From DASSUW01 sp963844205 (GTDB lineage: Bacteria > Actinomycetota > Thermoleophilia > Solirubrobacterales > Solirubrobacteraceae): 64,000 nucleotides of DNA. This document shows, one piece after another, positions 16,950 to 26,125 of the stretch (the stretch's first letter is position 1; every line of letters begins with the position of its first letter). Made by a program: the position numbers and the translations under genes. Under the pieces are notes generated by a model. The model did not search any database. It saw only the letters and a list, made by a program, of their open reading frames with translations, and was not told where the DNA came from. The stretch covers positions 1,426,001-1,490,000 of the forward strand of contig CAWJNK010000014.1 in NCBI GenBank assembly GCA_963844205.1, in the 5' to 3' direction.

Positions 16950-16955
16950 ACGGTA
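16950..16955 (-). promoter_or_regulatory. -10 box (TACCGT) for the J-domain gene
   Basis: Minus-strand TACCGT ends 9 nt before the ATG at 16940. The surrounding GACCGCT/AGCGGTC forms a 7-bp hairpin (16941-16961) abutting the start codon. Confidence 0.45.
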
Positions 16956-16967
16956 GCGGTCGGGCTC

Positions 16968-17003
16968 GGGCCCGGCGGCGCGTCCCTACGCGCCGGGCCG
17001 CCC
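16968..17003 (-). terminator. GC-rich hairpin between the MGWRN ORFs and the J-domain gene
   Basis: GGCGCGT and ACGCGCC pair around a 3-4 nt loop, extended by GGGCGGCCC against GGGCCCGG. There is no T-run after it on either strand. It could end the transcript that carries the two MGWRN ORFs, leaving the J-domain gene to its own promoter. Confidence 0.5.
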
Positions 17004-17058
17004 GATAGCCACTTCTCGGTCTCGCCGCACCTGCGGCGGTGGGTGCTTCGAGGCCAGT

Positions 17059-17076
17059 TCAGTTCCGCCAGCCCAT
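17059..17076 (-). CDS. Mini-ORF encoding pentapeptide MGWRN (copy 2)
   Basis: ATGGGCTGGCGGAACTGA encodes Met-Gly-Trp-Arg-Asn and stop. GGGAGG lies 10 nt upstream of the ATG. It is the second of two mini-ORFs on this strand that encode the identical peptide. Relative to copy 1 the Arg codon (CGG versus CGC) and the stop codon (TGA versus TAG) differ, while the peptide is unchanged and the flanks are unrelated. That pattern argues for selection on the peptide. No known family. Confidence 0.5.
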   Translation of the reverse strand: MGWRN

Positions 17077-17134
17077 GATCTTCTTGCCTCCCTGTCGGTC
17101 GTGGATTGATAGGTCGGTTCGGTGCTCGAGCGTG

Positions 17135-17152
17135 CTAGTTGCGCCAGCCCAT
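17135..17152 (-). CDS. Mini-ORF encoding pentapeptide MGWRN (copy 1)
   Basis: ATGGGCTGGCGCAACTAG encodes Met-Gly-Trp-Arg-Asn and stop. AAAGGAG stands 5 nt before the ATG, one of the best Shine-Dalgarno sites in the whole window. It lies 58 bp upstream of copy 2 in the same direction. A plausible promoter sits about 150 bp upstream. Possible roles are a peptide precursor, a leader/arrest peptide or a translational decoy; none can be decided from sequence. Confidence 0.5.
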   Translation of the reverse strand: MGWRN

Positions 17153-17302
17153 GAGGTCTCCTTTCCGATCGGATAGCCCAGTTGCATCGACTGCAGGGCA
17201 GGCATACGCATCCGGTCACGCCCGGATCTGCGCAAGCACACCCCCACTATTGACCCCCAGTGCAGCCTCGGACCTCCGCTTGGTACGTCGCTGCAAGACG
17301 GC

Positions 17303-17331
17303 ACTATGGAACGCGCCGCATTCCAGTGCAA
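17303..17331 (-). promoter_or_regulatory. Possible sigma-70-type promoter for the MGWRN mini-ORFs
   Basis: On the minus strand TTGCAC (17331-17326) and CATAGT (17308-17303) are separated by 17 bp, an acceptable -35/-10 pair. The transcript would have a leader of about 140 nt before the first mini-ORF. Low information content in GC-rich DNA keeps confidence modest. Confidence 0.3.
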
Positions 17332-17439
17332 CCCCCCGGGCAAGGCCAGGCCCAATACTGGGCCTCCCGCGAACGCCCCGGAATCAAGTGGATGAGCAAA
17401 ACCAACACTTGATCGGTGGCATGCGGGGCCGGATGGGAC

Positions 17440-17445
17440 TACCTT
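17440..17445 (+). promoter_or_regulatory. -10 box (TACCTT) for the HD-GYP gene
   Basis: TACCTT ends 7 nt before the GTG at 17453; no Shine-Dalgarno sequence, suggesting a leaderless message. Confidence 0.4.
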
Positions 17446-17452
17446 CCGACTT

Positions 17453-18964
17453 GTGATCGTCTGGTTGGCCGTCGTCCTCTGGCTGGTGATCGTCGCATGG
17501 TCGCTCGCGCTGATGCGCGCAGCCGGCTCGGCCGACCGCGGCGGACCCGCGGAGGGACGGTCCGCGCGACGGCCCGCGCAGCCGCTCCGGCCCGGCCGGC
17601 GGCGGGCGATGGTGATCGGCCAGTCGGTGCTGCTGGGGGTCGTGCTGGTGAGCGCGGCGCTGCTCTCGACCGAGGAGCAGTGGAAGCCGCCGGCGATGGT
17701 CGGGCTGCTGGCCGTGCTCGTGCTCGGCAGCGATTTCATCGTGCTCGACGCCAAGCGCTTCCGGATCGGCGGGTCATTCCTCGGCATCGTGCTCGCCATG
17801 GCGCTGCTCGGGCCGGCACCGGCCGTGGTCATGGGCGTCGCGTCGGCCACCGCCGACGCCCTGCGCAGCCGCCCGCGCGGCACCTACCTCCTCAACAACC
17901 TCGTCACGTACGCGACGTTCCCGCTGCTCGGCGGCATCGCGCTGCAGTGGATCGACCAGGCCGGGTTCGCCGAGGAAGGCAGCTTCGCGATCGCGGTGTT
18001 CGTCGTGTTCATGCTCGCGAACGTCCTCAACTTCACGATGATCGCCGGTCACACGGTCTTCCTGCGCGGCGGCTCGCTGATCGGGATGTTCAAGACCGTC
18101 TACCGCCCGGTGCTGCCGTGGGAGATCGCGACCGCGTCGATCACCGCGATGGCCGTCTACGGCTTCGAGCTCTACGGCGCCGGGATCATCGGGCTGTTCG
18201 CGCTCGCCCTCGGCGTCTGCCAGCTGCTCCTGCGCGCGGTGCTCGAGGGCCAGGAACACGGCGAGGAGATCGTCCGCCGCACCGACCAGCTCGACATCCG
18301 CCACGAGGGGATGGTCGGCCTGCTGCTCGAGACGCTCGCGCTGCGCGACCCGACCGCCGCGCGCCACGCCGCGGCCGTGGCCCATTACGCGCACGAGCTC
18401 GCGCGCGCGGCCGGGCTCTCCGAGCGCGAGCAGGCCGTCGTGCACACCGCCGGCCTGCTGCACGACATCGGCAAGGAGGCGCTCCCCGACCACATCCTGC
18501 TCGGCCGCAGCGAGCTGCACGCCGCCGAGCGCCGGCTGGTCGAGCGCCACCCCGCCGACGGGGCGCGCCTGCTGCTGCGCGTCGAGGGCCTCGGGGAAGT
18601 CGCCAACGCAGTCCTGGCCCACCACGAGCGGATCGACGGGCACGGCTACCCGGACGGCCTCGCGGGCGACGAGATCCCGATGACCGCGCGCATCCTCGCG
18701 ATCGGCGAGGTCTACGACGTCCTCACCGCACCGGACTCCTACAAGATCCCGCTCGGCGCCGCCGAGGCTGAGGACGAGTTGCGGCGGGTCGCAGGCAGCC
18801 AGCTCGACGGGCGCCTGGTGTGGCTGTTCGTCACCCAGGTCCTGCGCGGCACGGTCATCGATCACGAGGGCCGGATCGCCGACCTCGAGGCCGAGCTGCA
18901 GATCCAGCGCCGAATGCGCGGCGTGCTCGACCAACCGCTCGTGCTCGGCCCACCCACCGGCTAA
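17453..18964 (+). CDS. Membrane HD-GYP domain phosphodiesterase
   Basis: 503 residues. One N-terminal hydrophobic segment and a ~200-residue polytopic domain (GGSFLGIVLAMALLGPAPAV and similar) precede the catalytic part. The HD-GYP domain carries LLHDIGKEALPDHIL, HHERIDGHGYPDGLAGDEI and a metal-binding set expected for c-di-GMP hydrolysis. GYP residues are intact, so it is probably active. A predicted coiled C-terminal helix (RIADLEAELQIQRRM) closes the protein. The membrane domain resembles that of the GGDEF protein at 24307 (xLLxPxAVxxxVGxAxAxADALRxR), suggesting a paired sensor architecture. GTG start. Confidence 0.85.
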   Translation: MIVWLAVVLWLVIVAWSLALMRAAGSADRGGPAEGRSARRPAQPLRPGRRRAMVIGQSVLLGVVLVSAALLSTEEQWKPPAMVGLLAVLVLGSDFIVLDAKRFRIGGSFLGIVLAMALLGPAPAVVMGVASATADALRSRPRGTYLLNNLVTYATFPLLGGIALQWIDQAGFAEEGSFAIAVFVVFMLANVLNFTMIAGHTVFLRGGSLIGMFKTVYRPVLPWEIATASITAMAVYGFELYGAGIIGLFALALGVCQLLLRAVLEGQEHGEEIVRRTDQLDIRHEGMVGLLLETLALRDPTAARHAAAVAHYAHELARAAGLSEREQAVVHTAGLLHDIGKEALPDHILLGRSELHAAERRLVERHPADGARLLLRVEGLGEVANAVLAHHERIDGHGYPDGLAGDEIPMTARILAIGEVYDVLTAPDSYKIPLGAAEAEDELRRVAGSQLDGRLVWLFVTQVLRGTVIDHEGRIADLEAELQIQRRMRGVLDQPLVLGPPTG

Positions 18965-19047
18965 AGCGCGAGCCGGAAGCCGTCCGCCGAGATCGGGCGG
19001 ACGCCGAGACGGGCGCCGTCGGCGAGGACGAGGGCGGCGGTGTGCAC

Positions 19048-20430
19048 TTACCCGGTCGGCCGGATGTTGTGGTTGAGGCGGAACACGTTCGTCGGGTCCC
19101 AGCGGTCCTTGGCCTCCACGAGCCGCGCGTAGCGCTCGGCGCCGTAGGCCACGGTCACGGACGCGTCGCCGCCCTCGGCGATGAAGTTCGGGAAGCCGAC
19201 GGCCCGCGACCACGGCTCGAGCGCGTCGGTCAGCGCGCGCACCCAGTTGCGATTGGACGTGTCGCGCTCGGGCTCGAGCCACTGCCCGAGCACCTGGATC
19301 GCCCACTGGGCGTCGCGGTGCCCCAGCGCGCTGTCCATCTCGCCGACCCGCGCGAACGCGCCGCCGAGCGGCTGGAGGAGGACCGTCGAGAGCGTCGAGG
19401 GCGCGCCCGCGGCGCCGGCCAGGATCGTGTCGATCGCCGGATCGGAGAGCTCGTCGAGGAACGCGGCCCGGAAGTAGTCCCGCAGGTCCTCGGGGCGGTC
19501 GCCGTCCATCATCGACTGCAGCGCGCAGTACGGCATCGGTCCCACGGCGTCGACAACCGGGCCGAGCGCGCGCAGCGGCGCGAGGTGCTCGGCGCCGCGA
19601 GCCGGGTCGCCGTCGTAGAGGACCAGCACGCCGACCGCCGGCCGGCCCTGCAGCGCGAACGGCACCATCGGCATCGGCGGCGCGCTCATCAGCGCCAGAC
19701 CGCCGCACAGGGCGTCGGGAGCCTCGGCCATCAGGTCGCGGTAGACGCGCATCACCTCGCGTGCGCGGTCGCGCGGCCACAGCAGCATCCCGCCGACCAC
19801 GGCCGGGCCGACCGGCCGCAGCGAGAACTCGAACTCCACCACGATGCCGAAGTTGCCGCCGCCGCCCCGGAGCGCCCAGAACAGGTCGGGGTTCTCGGTC
19901 GCCGACGCGGTGACGATCTGGCCGTCGGCGGTCAGCACCCGCGCGGCGCGCAGGTTGTCGGACGCCAGGCCCATCTTGCGCTCGAGCCAGCCGCTGCCCG
20001 AGCCGAGAGTGAAGCCGGCCACGCCGGTGCTGGAGACGCGGCCGCCCGTGACGGCGAGGCCGTGCTCCTGCGTGGCGGCGTCGAGCTCGCCCCACAACAC
20101 GCCGGGCTGCACCCACGCGATCCGGCGCGCCGGGTCCACGTGGATCGCGTTGAGCGGGCCGAGGTCGATCACGAGGCCGCCGTCGGTGGTCGCGAAGCCG
20201 GGCGCGGCGTGGCCGCCGGCGCGCACCGCGACCTCCATCTCGTTGGCGCGGGCGTACGCGAGCGCGGCGGCGACGTCGGAGACGGACTCGCAGCGGGCGA
20301 TCAGCGCCGGCCGACAGTCGATCATCGCGTTGTAGACACGACGGGCGGCGTCGTAGCCGTCGTCGTCGGGGCCGATCAGGGTTCCGGAGAAGCGATGGAT
20401 CGAGGGCGATGAGGGAAGCAGCAGCGACAT
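19048..20430 (-). CDS. FAD-linked oxidoreductase (BBE/PCMH type)
   Basis: 460 residues. FAD-binding PCMH domain: AVRAGGHAAPGFATTDGGLV (His of GGH is the usual covalent flavin attachment site), VQPGVLWGELDAATQEHGLA, TGVAGFTLGSGSGWLERKMG and ALRGGGGNFGIVVEFEF. The second flavin anchor (Cys) seen in bicovalent enzymes is absent (GRVSSTGVAG). The C-terminal berberine-bridge element is YARLVEAKDRWDPTNVFRLN. Substrates in this family range from alkaloids to sugars; none can be assigned. Directly after the TAA the same frame continues for 28 sense codons to a TAG (see findings). Confidence 0.88.
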   Translation of the reverse strand: MSLLLPSSPSIHRFSGTLIGPDDDGYDAARRVYNAMIDCRPALIARCESVSDVAAALAYARANEMEVAVRAGGHAAPGFATTDGGLVIDLGPLNAIHVDPARRIAWVQPGVLWGELDAATQEHGLAVTGGRVSSTGVAGFTLGSGSGWLERKMGLASDNLRAARVLTADGQIVTASATENPDLFWALRGGGGNFGIVVEFEFSLRPVGPAVVGGMLLWPRDRAREVMRVYRDLMAEAPDALCGGLALMSAPPMPMVPFALQGRPAVGVLVLYDGDPARGAEHLAPLRALGPVVDAVGPMPYCALQSMMDGDRPEDLRDYFRAAFLDELSDPAIDTILAGAAGAPSTLSTVLLQPLGGAFARVGEMDSALGHRDAQWAIQVLGQWLEPERDTSNRNWVRALTDALEPWSRAVGFPNFIAEGGDASVTVAYGAERYARLVEAKDRWDPTNVFRLNHNIRPTG

Positions 20431-20488
20431 GCCCGGAGCATCGCGGCGCCGGGCTGACCCCGCATCAGGGGTCTCCCTAGTGCGTGGC

Positions 20489-20515
20489 GAACGTCAACTA
20501 CGCGGGTTGACGTTC
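20489..20515. repeat. Minimal GAACGTCAAC palindrome
   Basis: GAACGTCAAC and GTTGACGTTC separated by 7 nt, a perfect 10-bp stem. It begins at the stop codon of the C26 hydrolase gene and looks like the two ends of the larger elements at 11455 and 46055 without their cores. Confidence 0.7.
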
Positions 20516-21249
20516 TACGCCGCGCGAAGTGCGGGCTGGCCGAGAGACGCCTCGACCAGCGCGTCGAAGAGCGCGCGGTGGCGCGGGTGGGCGACGAGGC
20601 CCTCGGCGTGCCACTGCACGCCCACGACGAAGCGCGGGCCGGGCGCCTCGATCGCCTCGACGGTGCCGTCGGCCGCGTGCGCGACCGCGCGCAAGCCACC
20701 GCCGAGCCGCCACACGGCCTGGTGGTGGAAGGAGTTCACGCGCAGGACGTCGGTGCCGACGAGCTGCGCCAGCCACGACTCCGCCTCGACGTGGACCGAG
20801 TGGGTCGTCGCGGTCGCCGGCTCGGTCTGGCGATGGCCGGGCAGGTGCTGGTGCAGCGTCCCGCCGCGCGCCACGTTCAGGGCCTGCGCGCCGCGGCAGA
20901 TCGCCAGCAGCGGCAGCCCGCGCTCGTCGGCGGCGCGCGCCAGCGCCAGCTCGAACGCGTCGAGCCCCGGCTCGGTGGGGCCGAGCTCCGGGTGGCGCTC
21001 GGTGGCGCCGTAGGCGCCGGGATCGAGGTCGGGGCCGCCCGACAGGCAGATGCCGTCCAGGCGGTCGAGGTACGGCTCCGGGTCGCCCAGCGGCGGGAGC
21101 ACGACCGGCATCCCGCCCGCCGCCTCGATCGCCCGCAGGTACGTCATCCCGAGCGCCATCTCGGCGTGCGGCGGCTCGCCGTGCCGGCGCAACGTCCCGG
21201 CGCCGCTGGGCCGCAGCTCCGAGGTCGTCACGCCGATGAGCGGCTTCAT
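20515..21249 (-). CDS. Gamma-glutamyl-gamma-aminobutyrate hydrolase-like (peptidase C26)
   Basis: 244 residues of the class I glutamine amidotransferase fold. The nucleophile is in LLAICRGAQALNVA (Cys), and the His/Glu pair is in GVQWHAEGL. GICLSGGPDLDPGAYG and VNSFHHQAV are typical of PuuD-like enzymes that cleave gamma-glutamyl amides in polyamine breakdown. No synthetase domain is attached. No other polyamine genes adjoin, so the substrate is uncertain. The stop codon lies in the 20489 palindrome. Confidence 0.87.
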   Translation of the reverse strand: MKPLIGVTTSELRPSGAGTLRRHGEPPHAEMALGMTYLRAIEAAGGMPVVLPPLGDPEPYLDRLDGICLSGGPDLDPGAYGATERHPELGPTEPGLDAFELALARAADERGLPLLAICRGAQALNVARGGTLHQHLPGHRQTEPATATTHSVHVEAESWLAQLVGTDVLRVNSFHHQAVWRLGGGLRAVAHAADGTVEAIEAPGPRFVVGVQWHAEGLVAHPRHRALFDALVEASLGQPALRAA

Positions 21250-21337
21250 GCCCTATTTATCGCCCGCACCAGGCCATTTCTGGAATGGACATCTGGATAG
21301 GAATCGGCCGCGACCACTTCGACACCAGGGCGACTCG

Positions 21338-21343
21338 TATCCT
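21338..21343 (+). promoter_or_regulatory. -10 box (TATCCT) for ettA
   Basis: TATCCT ends 7 nt before the GTG at 21351; no Shine-Dalgarno sequence. It supports the GTG over an in-frame ATG at 21285. Confidence 0.45.
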
Positions 21344-21350
21344 CAGACGC

Positions 21351-23002
<1,652 letters not shown>

Positions 23003-23006
<4 letters not shown>

Positions 23007-23584
23007 CGCTCTTCACCGACCCCGCGTGCCCGCCCGAGCCGGCGTGGCTGCGGCTGCGCTGGCGGTACGGCGACCAGGTCAGGTGGGAGCTGCGGATGAT
23101 CGGCATGCGCGAGCACCGCGGCGAGGGCTGGCCGGAGGCCCCTGGCAGCGACGCGACGATCCACGCCTGCCGCGCGGTCGTCGGCACCCGCCTGCGATGG
23201 CCCGAGCGCGAGGCGGCGATGCTGCGGCACCTTCAGGTGCTGGCGCAGGCCGGGGAGATGCTCGACGACTCCGACACGCTCGAAATCGCGGCCGCGCGCG
23301 CCGGCCTTCCGGTGCCCGAGCTGGCCGCCTACTGCGGGCAGCCCGAGGTCGAGGCGGCGCTGCGCGCGGACCTGGCGGCGGCCGCCGGCCGGGCATGCGG
23401 GCAGATCGACGGCGCGCCGGACGGCCTCGACGAGCGCCCGGCTCCCGCGTCGGCCGCGGAGGTCCTCCGCTGGGCGGGCGTCCCGCTCACGACCGCCGAG
23501 GTCGCCGTGATCTGCGGCCGCGACGTGCAGGCCGAGCTGGCCCGGACCGCGCGGTCCGAGCCGGCCGGCTTCTGGTCGCTGTGA
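23003..23584 (+). CDS. DsbA-like thioredoxin-fold protein with altered active site
   Basis: About 193 residues. The frame begins LTLFTDPACPPEPAWLRLRW, matching the FTDPxCxxCW start of DsbA-family (FrnE-like) proteins, and includes ASAAEVLRWAGVPLTTAEVA near the end. The active site reads CPPE instead of CxxC, so disulfide exchange is unlikely. There is no ATG/GTG/TTG near the homologous start; a CTG at 23003 overlaps the ettA stop (CTGA) and is the best candidate. No signal peptide, so cytoplasmic. Function unknown; co-expression with ettA is implied by the overlap. Confidence 0.6.
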
Positions 23585-23585
23585 G

Positions 23586-24176
23586 CTACCCCTTCTTGTA
23601 CGGATCGACGTAGACGTCGTCGATCACCCAGGCGCTGCTGAGCCCGATGGCGCGGAAGCGGAAGCGCACCTCGCCGTCGAGCAGGTTGCCGACGACGAAC
23701 TGCGGGGCCGCCGGCGCCCAGCGGTCGCCCTGGAGCAGCCCGAGCACGGCCCCGACCGGCAGCGCGAGCCCGTTGGACAGCACGACCTCGACCTCGAGCG
23801 AGCCGAGGATGCCGCCGGCGTCGCGGACGAAGAACCGCATCGTCGGGTGCGCGAGGGTGACGCAGACGGGCGGCGTGGTCGCGCTGTCGCCCCTGCGCAG
23901 GCGAAGGGCGGCGGGCGTGTCGCCGCCGTGGACGTACCAGGGCTCGTTGTCGGCGACGAGATCGGCGCCGTCGAGGTCCCAGCCGGCCGCGCCGCCGGTG
24001 AGGTCGCCGTCGGGCACGAGCGTGTAGTACGCCGGGTCGCCCCAGGGGAGGAAGGGGCGCTCGAGGACCTGGTCGTCGCACGCGGCGCGCGCGGCCGGGG
24101 CCGCGACCACGAACGCCAGCATCACCACGCCTCCCGTGATCAGCGAGCGAGGTGAGAAACGTGCCGAAGCGACCAT
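23586..24176 (-). CDS. Exported protein of unknown function
   Basis: 196 residues. The ATG at 24176 has AAAGGAAGG upstream and opens a signal peptide (SLITGGVVMLAFVVAAPAAR, then AAC). The mature part is beta-rich with three Cys and phrases such as LPWGDPAYYTLVPDGDLTGG and GWDLDGADLVADNEPWYVHG. This resembles carbohydrate-binding-like jelly-roll domains used in secreted actinobacterial proteins, though I cannot name a family. The longer frame to 24302 is rejected because it covers the divergent gene's leader. Convergent with the DsbA-like gene (1-bp gap). Confidence 0.65.
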   Translation of the reverse strand: MVASARFSPRSLITGGVVMLAFVVAAPAARAACDDQVLERPFLPWGDPAYYTLVPDGDLTGGAAGWDLDGADLVADNEPWYVHGGDTPAALRLRRGDSATTPPVCVTLAHPTMRFFVRDAGGILGSLEVEVVLSNGLALPVGAVLGLLQGDRWAPAAPQFVVGNLLDGEVRFRFRAIGLSSAWVIDDVYVDPYKKG

Positions 24177-24306
24177 CGGGTACCGCCCTTCCTTTGGAGA
24201 CGCGGTCGCTATCGGGCGCTTGGAGACGAGTCTTGAGGCGCCAGGTTCGCGTGATGACAACTTCCGCTCAAGTTTCCGCGAGAGCTGCCGAAACAAGGAC
24301 ACGCGC

Positions 24307-26061
24307 GTGCGAGGGGTTTCGTCTCAACAACACTCACGGTCGCTCGAGCGTCTGCTGGAGCGGTGGCGGCCCTACGACTCCCGGCGGCTGACCCGCCGTG
24401 AGCTGAGGGTCGAGTGCGCCGTGGCTGCGACGTTCGCCGTCGCCGCACTGGCGATGGCGCTCCTGCTGCCCCACTCGCGCCCGTTCGACCCGCTCCTGGC
24501 GCTCGCGCTGACCGTCAGCCTCGCGCTCGCCTCGAAGGTGCCGCTGCACCTGGGTGCCGGCTCGCTGATGCCGACGCAGCTCGTGCTGGTGCCGATGCTG
24601 TTCCTGCTGCCGCCGGAGGCGGTGCCCGCATGCGTCGGCCTCGGCCTGGCGGGAGCCGCCGCGGTCGACGCCCTGCGCGGTCGCGAGCACCCGGAGCGGA
24701 TCCTCACCGGCACCGCCGACGCGTGGCATGCCGTCGCGCCGAGCCTCGTGTTCGTCGCGGCCGGCGCGCCCGATCCTGTGCTGCAGCACTGGGCGGTGCC
24801 GCTACTGGCGATGGTCGCCCAGTGCGGGACCGACCTGCTGTTCGTGACGCTCCGCGAGTGGCTCGGGCGCGGGATCGCGCTGGCCGCCCAGCTCCGTGTG
24901 GTCCTCACCGTCTACGCGCTCGACGCGTGCCTGACCCCGGTCGGCTTCCTGATCGCGATGGCCGCCGACGGGCAGCCGTTCGCGTTCGCGCTCGCGCTCC
25001 CGCTGCTGGCGCTGCTGGCGGCCATCGCCGACGACCGCCGCCGCCGCATCCGGGAGGCGGTCGACCGGCTCGACCAGCTCAGCGACGAGCACGAGCGGCT
25101 CGATCGTGCGATCCACCGGATCGGCGAGGCGTTCGGGTCCAAGCTCGACCGCGCCGCGATGGTCGGCATCGGCCTGCGCACGGCGGTGGAGGCGCTCGGC
25201 GCGCAGTTCGGGGGGGCCGAGCTCGGGACCTGGCGGAGCGTCGTCGGGTCCGCGCCGACCGCCGAGGCCGTGTCGGCCGCCGAGCGGGCGACCCAGCGGC
25301 CGGGCGCGCTCCGGCTGGCGTCCGACGGCGACCACTTCGCGATGGCGCATCCGCTCGGCGAGGAGGCATCCAGCGACGTGCTCGCCGTCGTGCGCCAGGG
25401 CGTCCCCTTCACGCAGCAGGAGCAGGCGCTGTTCGCGTACCTCGCCCAGCAGACGGCGCTGGCGATCGAGAACGTCGCGCTGCACGAGCGGCTGCGCCGG
25501 CAGGCGACGCTCGACGAGGTCACCGGGCTCTCCAACCACCGCCGCTTCCAGGAGGCGCTCGGCCAGGAGCTGGCGCGCACGCGCCAGTCGGGCCAGCCGG
25601 TCGCGCTCGCCCTGCTCGACCTCGACGACTTCAAGTCCATCAACGAGTCATATGGGCACCGGCTCGGCGACGGCGTGCTGCGCCGGGTTGCCGACGTCAT
25701 CGCCGGCGCCTGCCGCGGGATCGACGAGCCGGCGCGCTACGGCGGCGACGAGCTGGCCGTGATCCTGCCCGACACCGACCTCGAGGGCGCGTGGACGCTG
25801 GGCGAGAACATGCGGCGCGCGGTCGAGGCGCTCGACCTCGCGCTGGAGGACGGCACGCCGCTGCGCGTGACGGTCAGCGTCGGCGTCGGCGCGGTCGAGC
25901 GCGACGGCGAGGCCGGCGTGCTGATCGAGGCGGCCGACACTGCGCTGTTCCAGGCCAAGCGGGCCGGCAAGAACCGCACGCGCAGCACGGGCTGGGCGGC
26001 CGACAGCGACGTCACCCAGGCGCGCGCCCGCACGCGATTCCGGACGATCCCGAGCCCCTGA
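24307..26061 (+). CDS. Membrane diguanylate cyclase (GAF + GGDEF)
   Basis: 584 residues. GTG start at 24307 preceded by AAGGA at 7-nt spacing. A polytopic domain (~residues 40-240, about six hydrophobic segments) is followed by a GAF-like domain (~260-390) and a GGDEF domain (~410-575). The catalytic motif is RYGGDELAVILPD, that is GGDEL with the last Phe replaced by Leu. Other catalytic residues (DLDDFKSINE, GHRLGD) are conserved. An inhibitory-site RGID lies five residues before GGDEL, so product inhibition is likely. Makes c-di-GMP if active. The HD-GYP protein at 17453 could remove it. Confidence 0.87.
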   Translation: MRGVSSQQHSRSLERLLERWRPYDSRRLTRRELRVECAVAATFAVAALAMALLLPHSRPFDPLLALALTVSLALASKVPLHLGAGSLMPTQLVLVPMLFLLPPEAVPACVGLGLAGAAAVDALRGREHPERILTGTADAWHAVAPSLVFVAAGAPDPVLQHWAVPLLAMVAQCGTDLLFVTLREWLGRGIALAAQLRVVLTVYALDACLTPVGFLIAMAADGQPFAFALALPLLALLAAIADDRRRRIREAVDRLDQLSDEHERLDRAIHRIGEAFGSKLDRAAMVGIGLRTAVEALGAQFGGAELGTWRSVVGSAPTAEAVSAAERATQRPGALRLASDGDHFAMAHPLGEEASSDVLAVVRQGVPFTQQEQALFAYLAQQTALAIENVALHERLRRQATLDEVTGLSNHRRFQEALGQELARTRQSGQPVALALLDLDDFKSINESYGHRLGDGVLRRVADVIAGACRGIDEPARYGGDELAVILPDTDLEGAWTLGENMRRAVEALDLALEDGTPLRVTVSVGVGAVERDGEAGVLIEAADTALFQAKRAGKNRTRSTGWAADSDVTQARARTRFRTIPSP

Positions 26062-26109
26062 ACCGGCGGGAGGTCGCGCCGACCCGACGGGGTCAGCGGC
26101 CGACCTTGC

Positions 26110-26115
26110 TACCTT
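26110..26115 (+). promoter_or_regulatory. -10 box (TACCTT) for the redox cassette
   Basis: TACCTT ends 10 nt before the ATG at 26126; no Shine-Dalgarno sequence. Confidence 0.45.
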
Positions 26116-26125
26116 CGGCGCCCTC

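Noticed and set aside
23586..24302. Longer start (24302) for the exported protein
   Set aside because: Would bury the signal peptide and ignore the AAAGGAAGG site before the ATG at 24176.
24177..24306. Possible c-di-GMP riboswitch in the spacer between the exported protein and GGDEF genes
   Set aside because: GGTACCCGATGG resembles part of the GEMM-I 3' end, but the invariant GGGACGCAAAGCC-like core is missing. Only a GGAGACG direct repeat is real.
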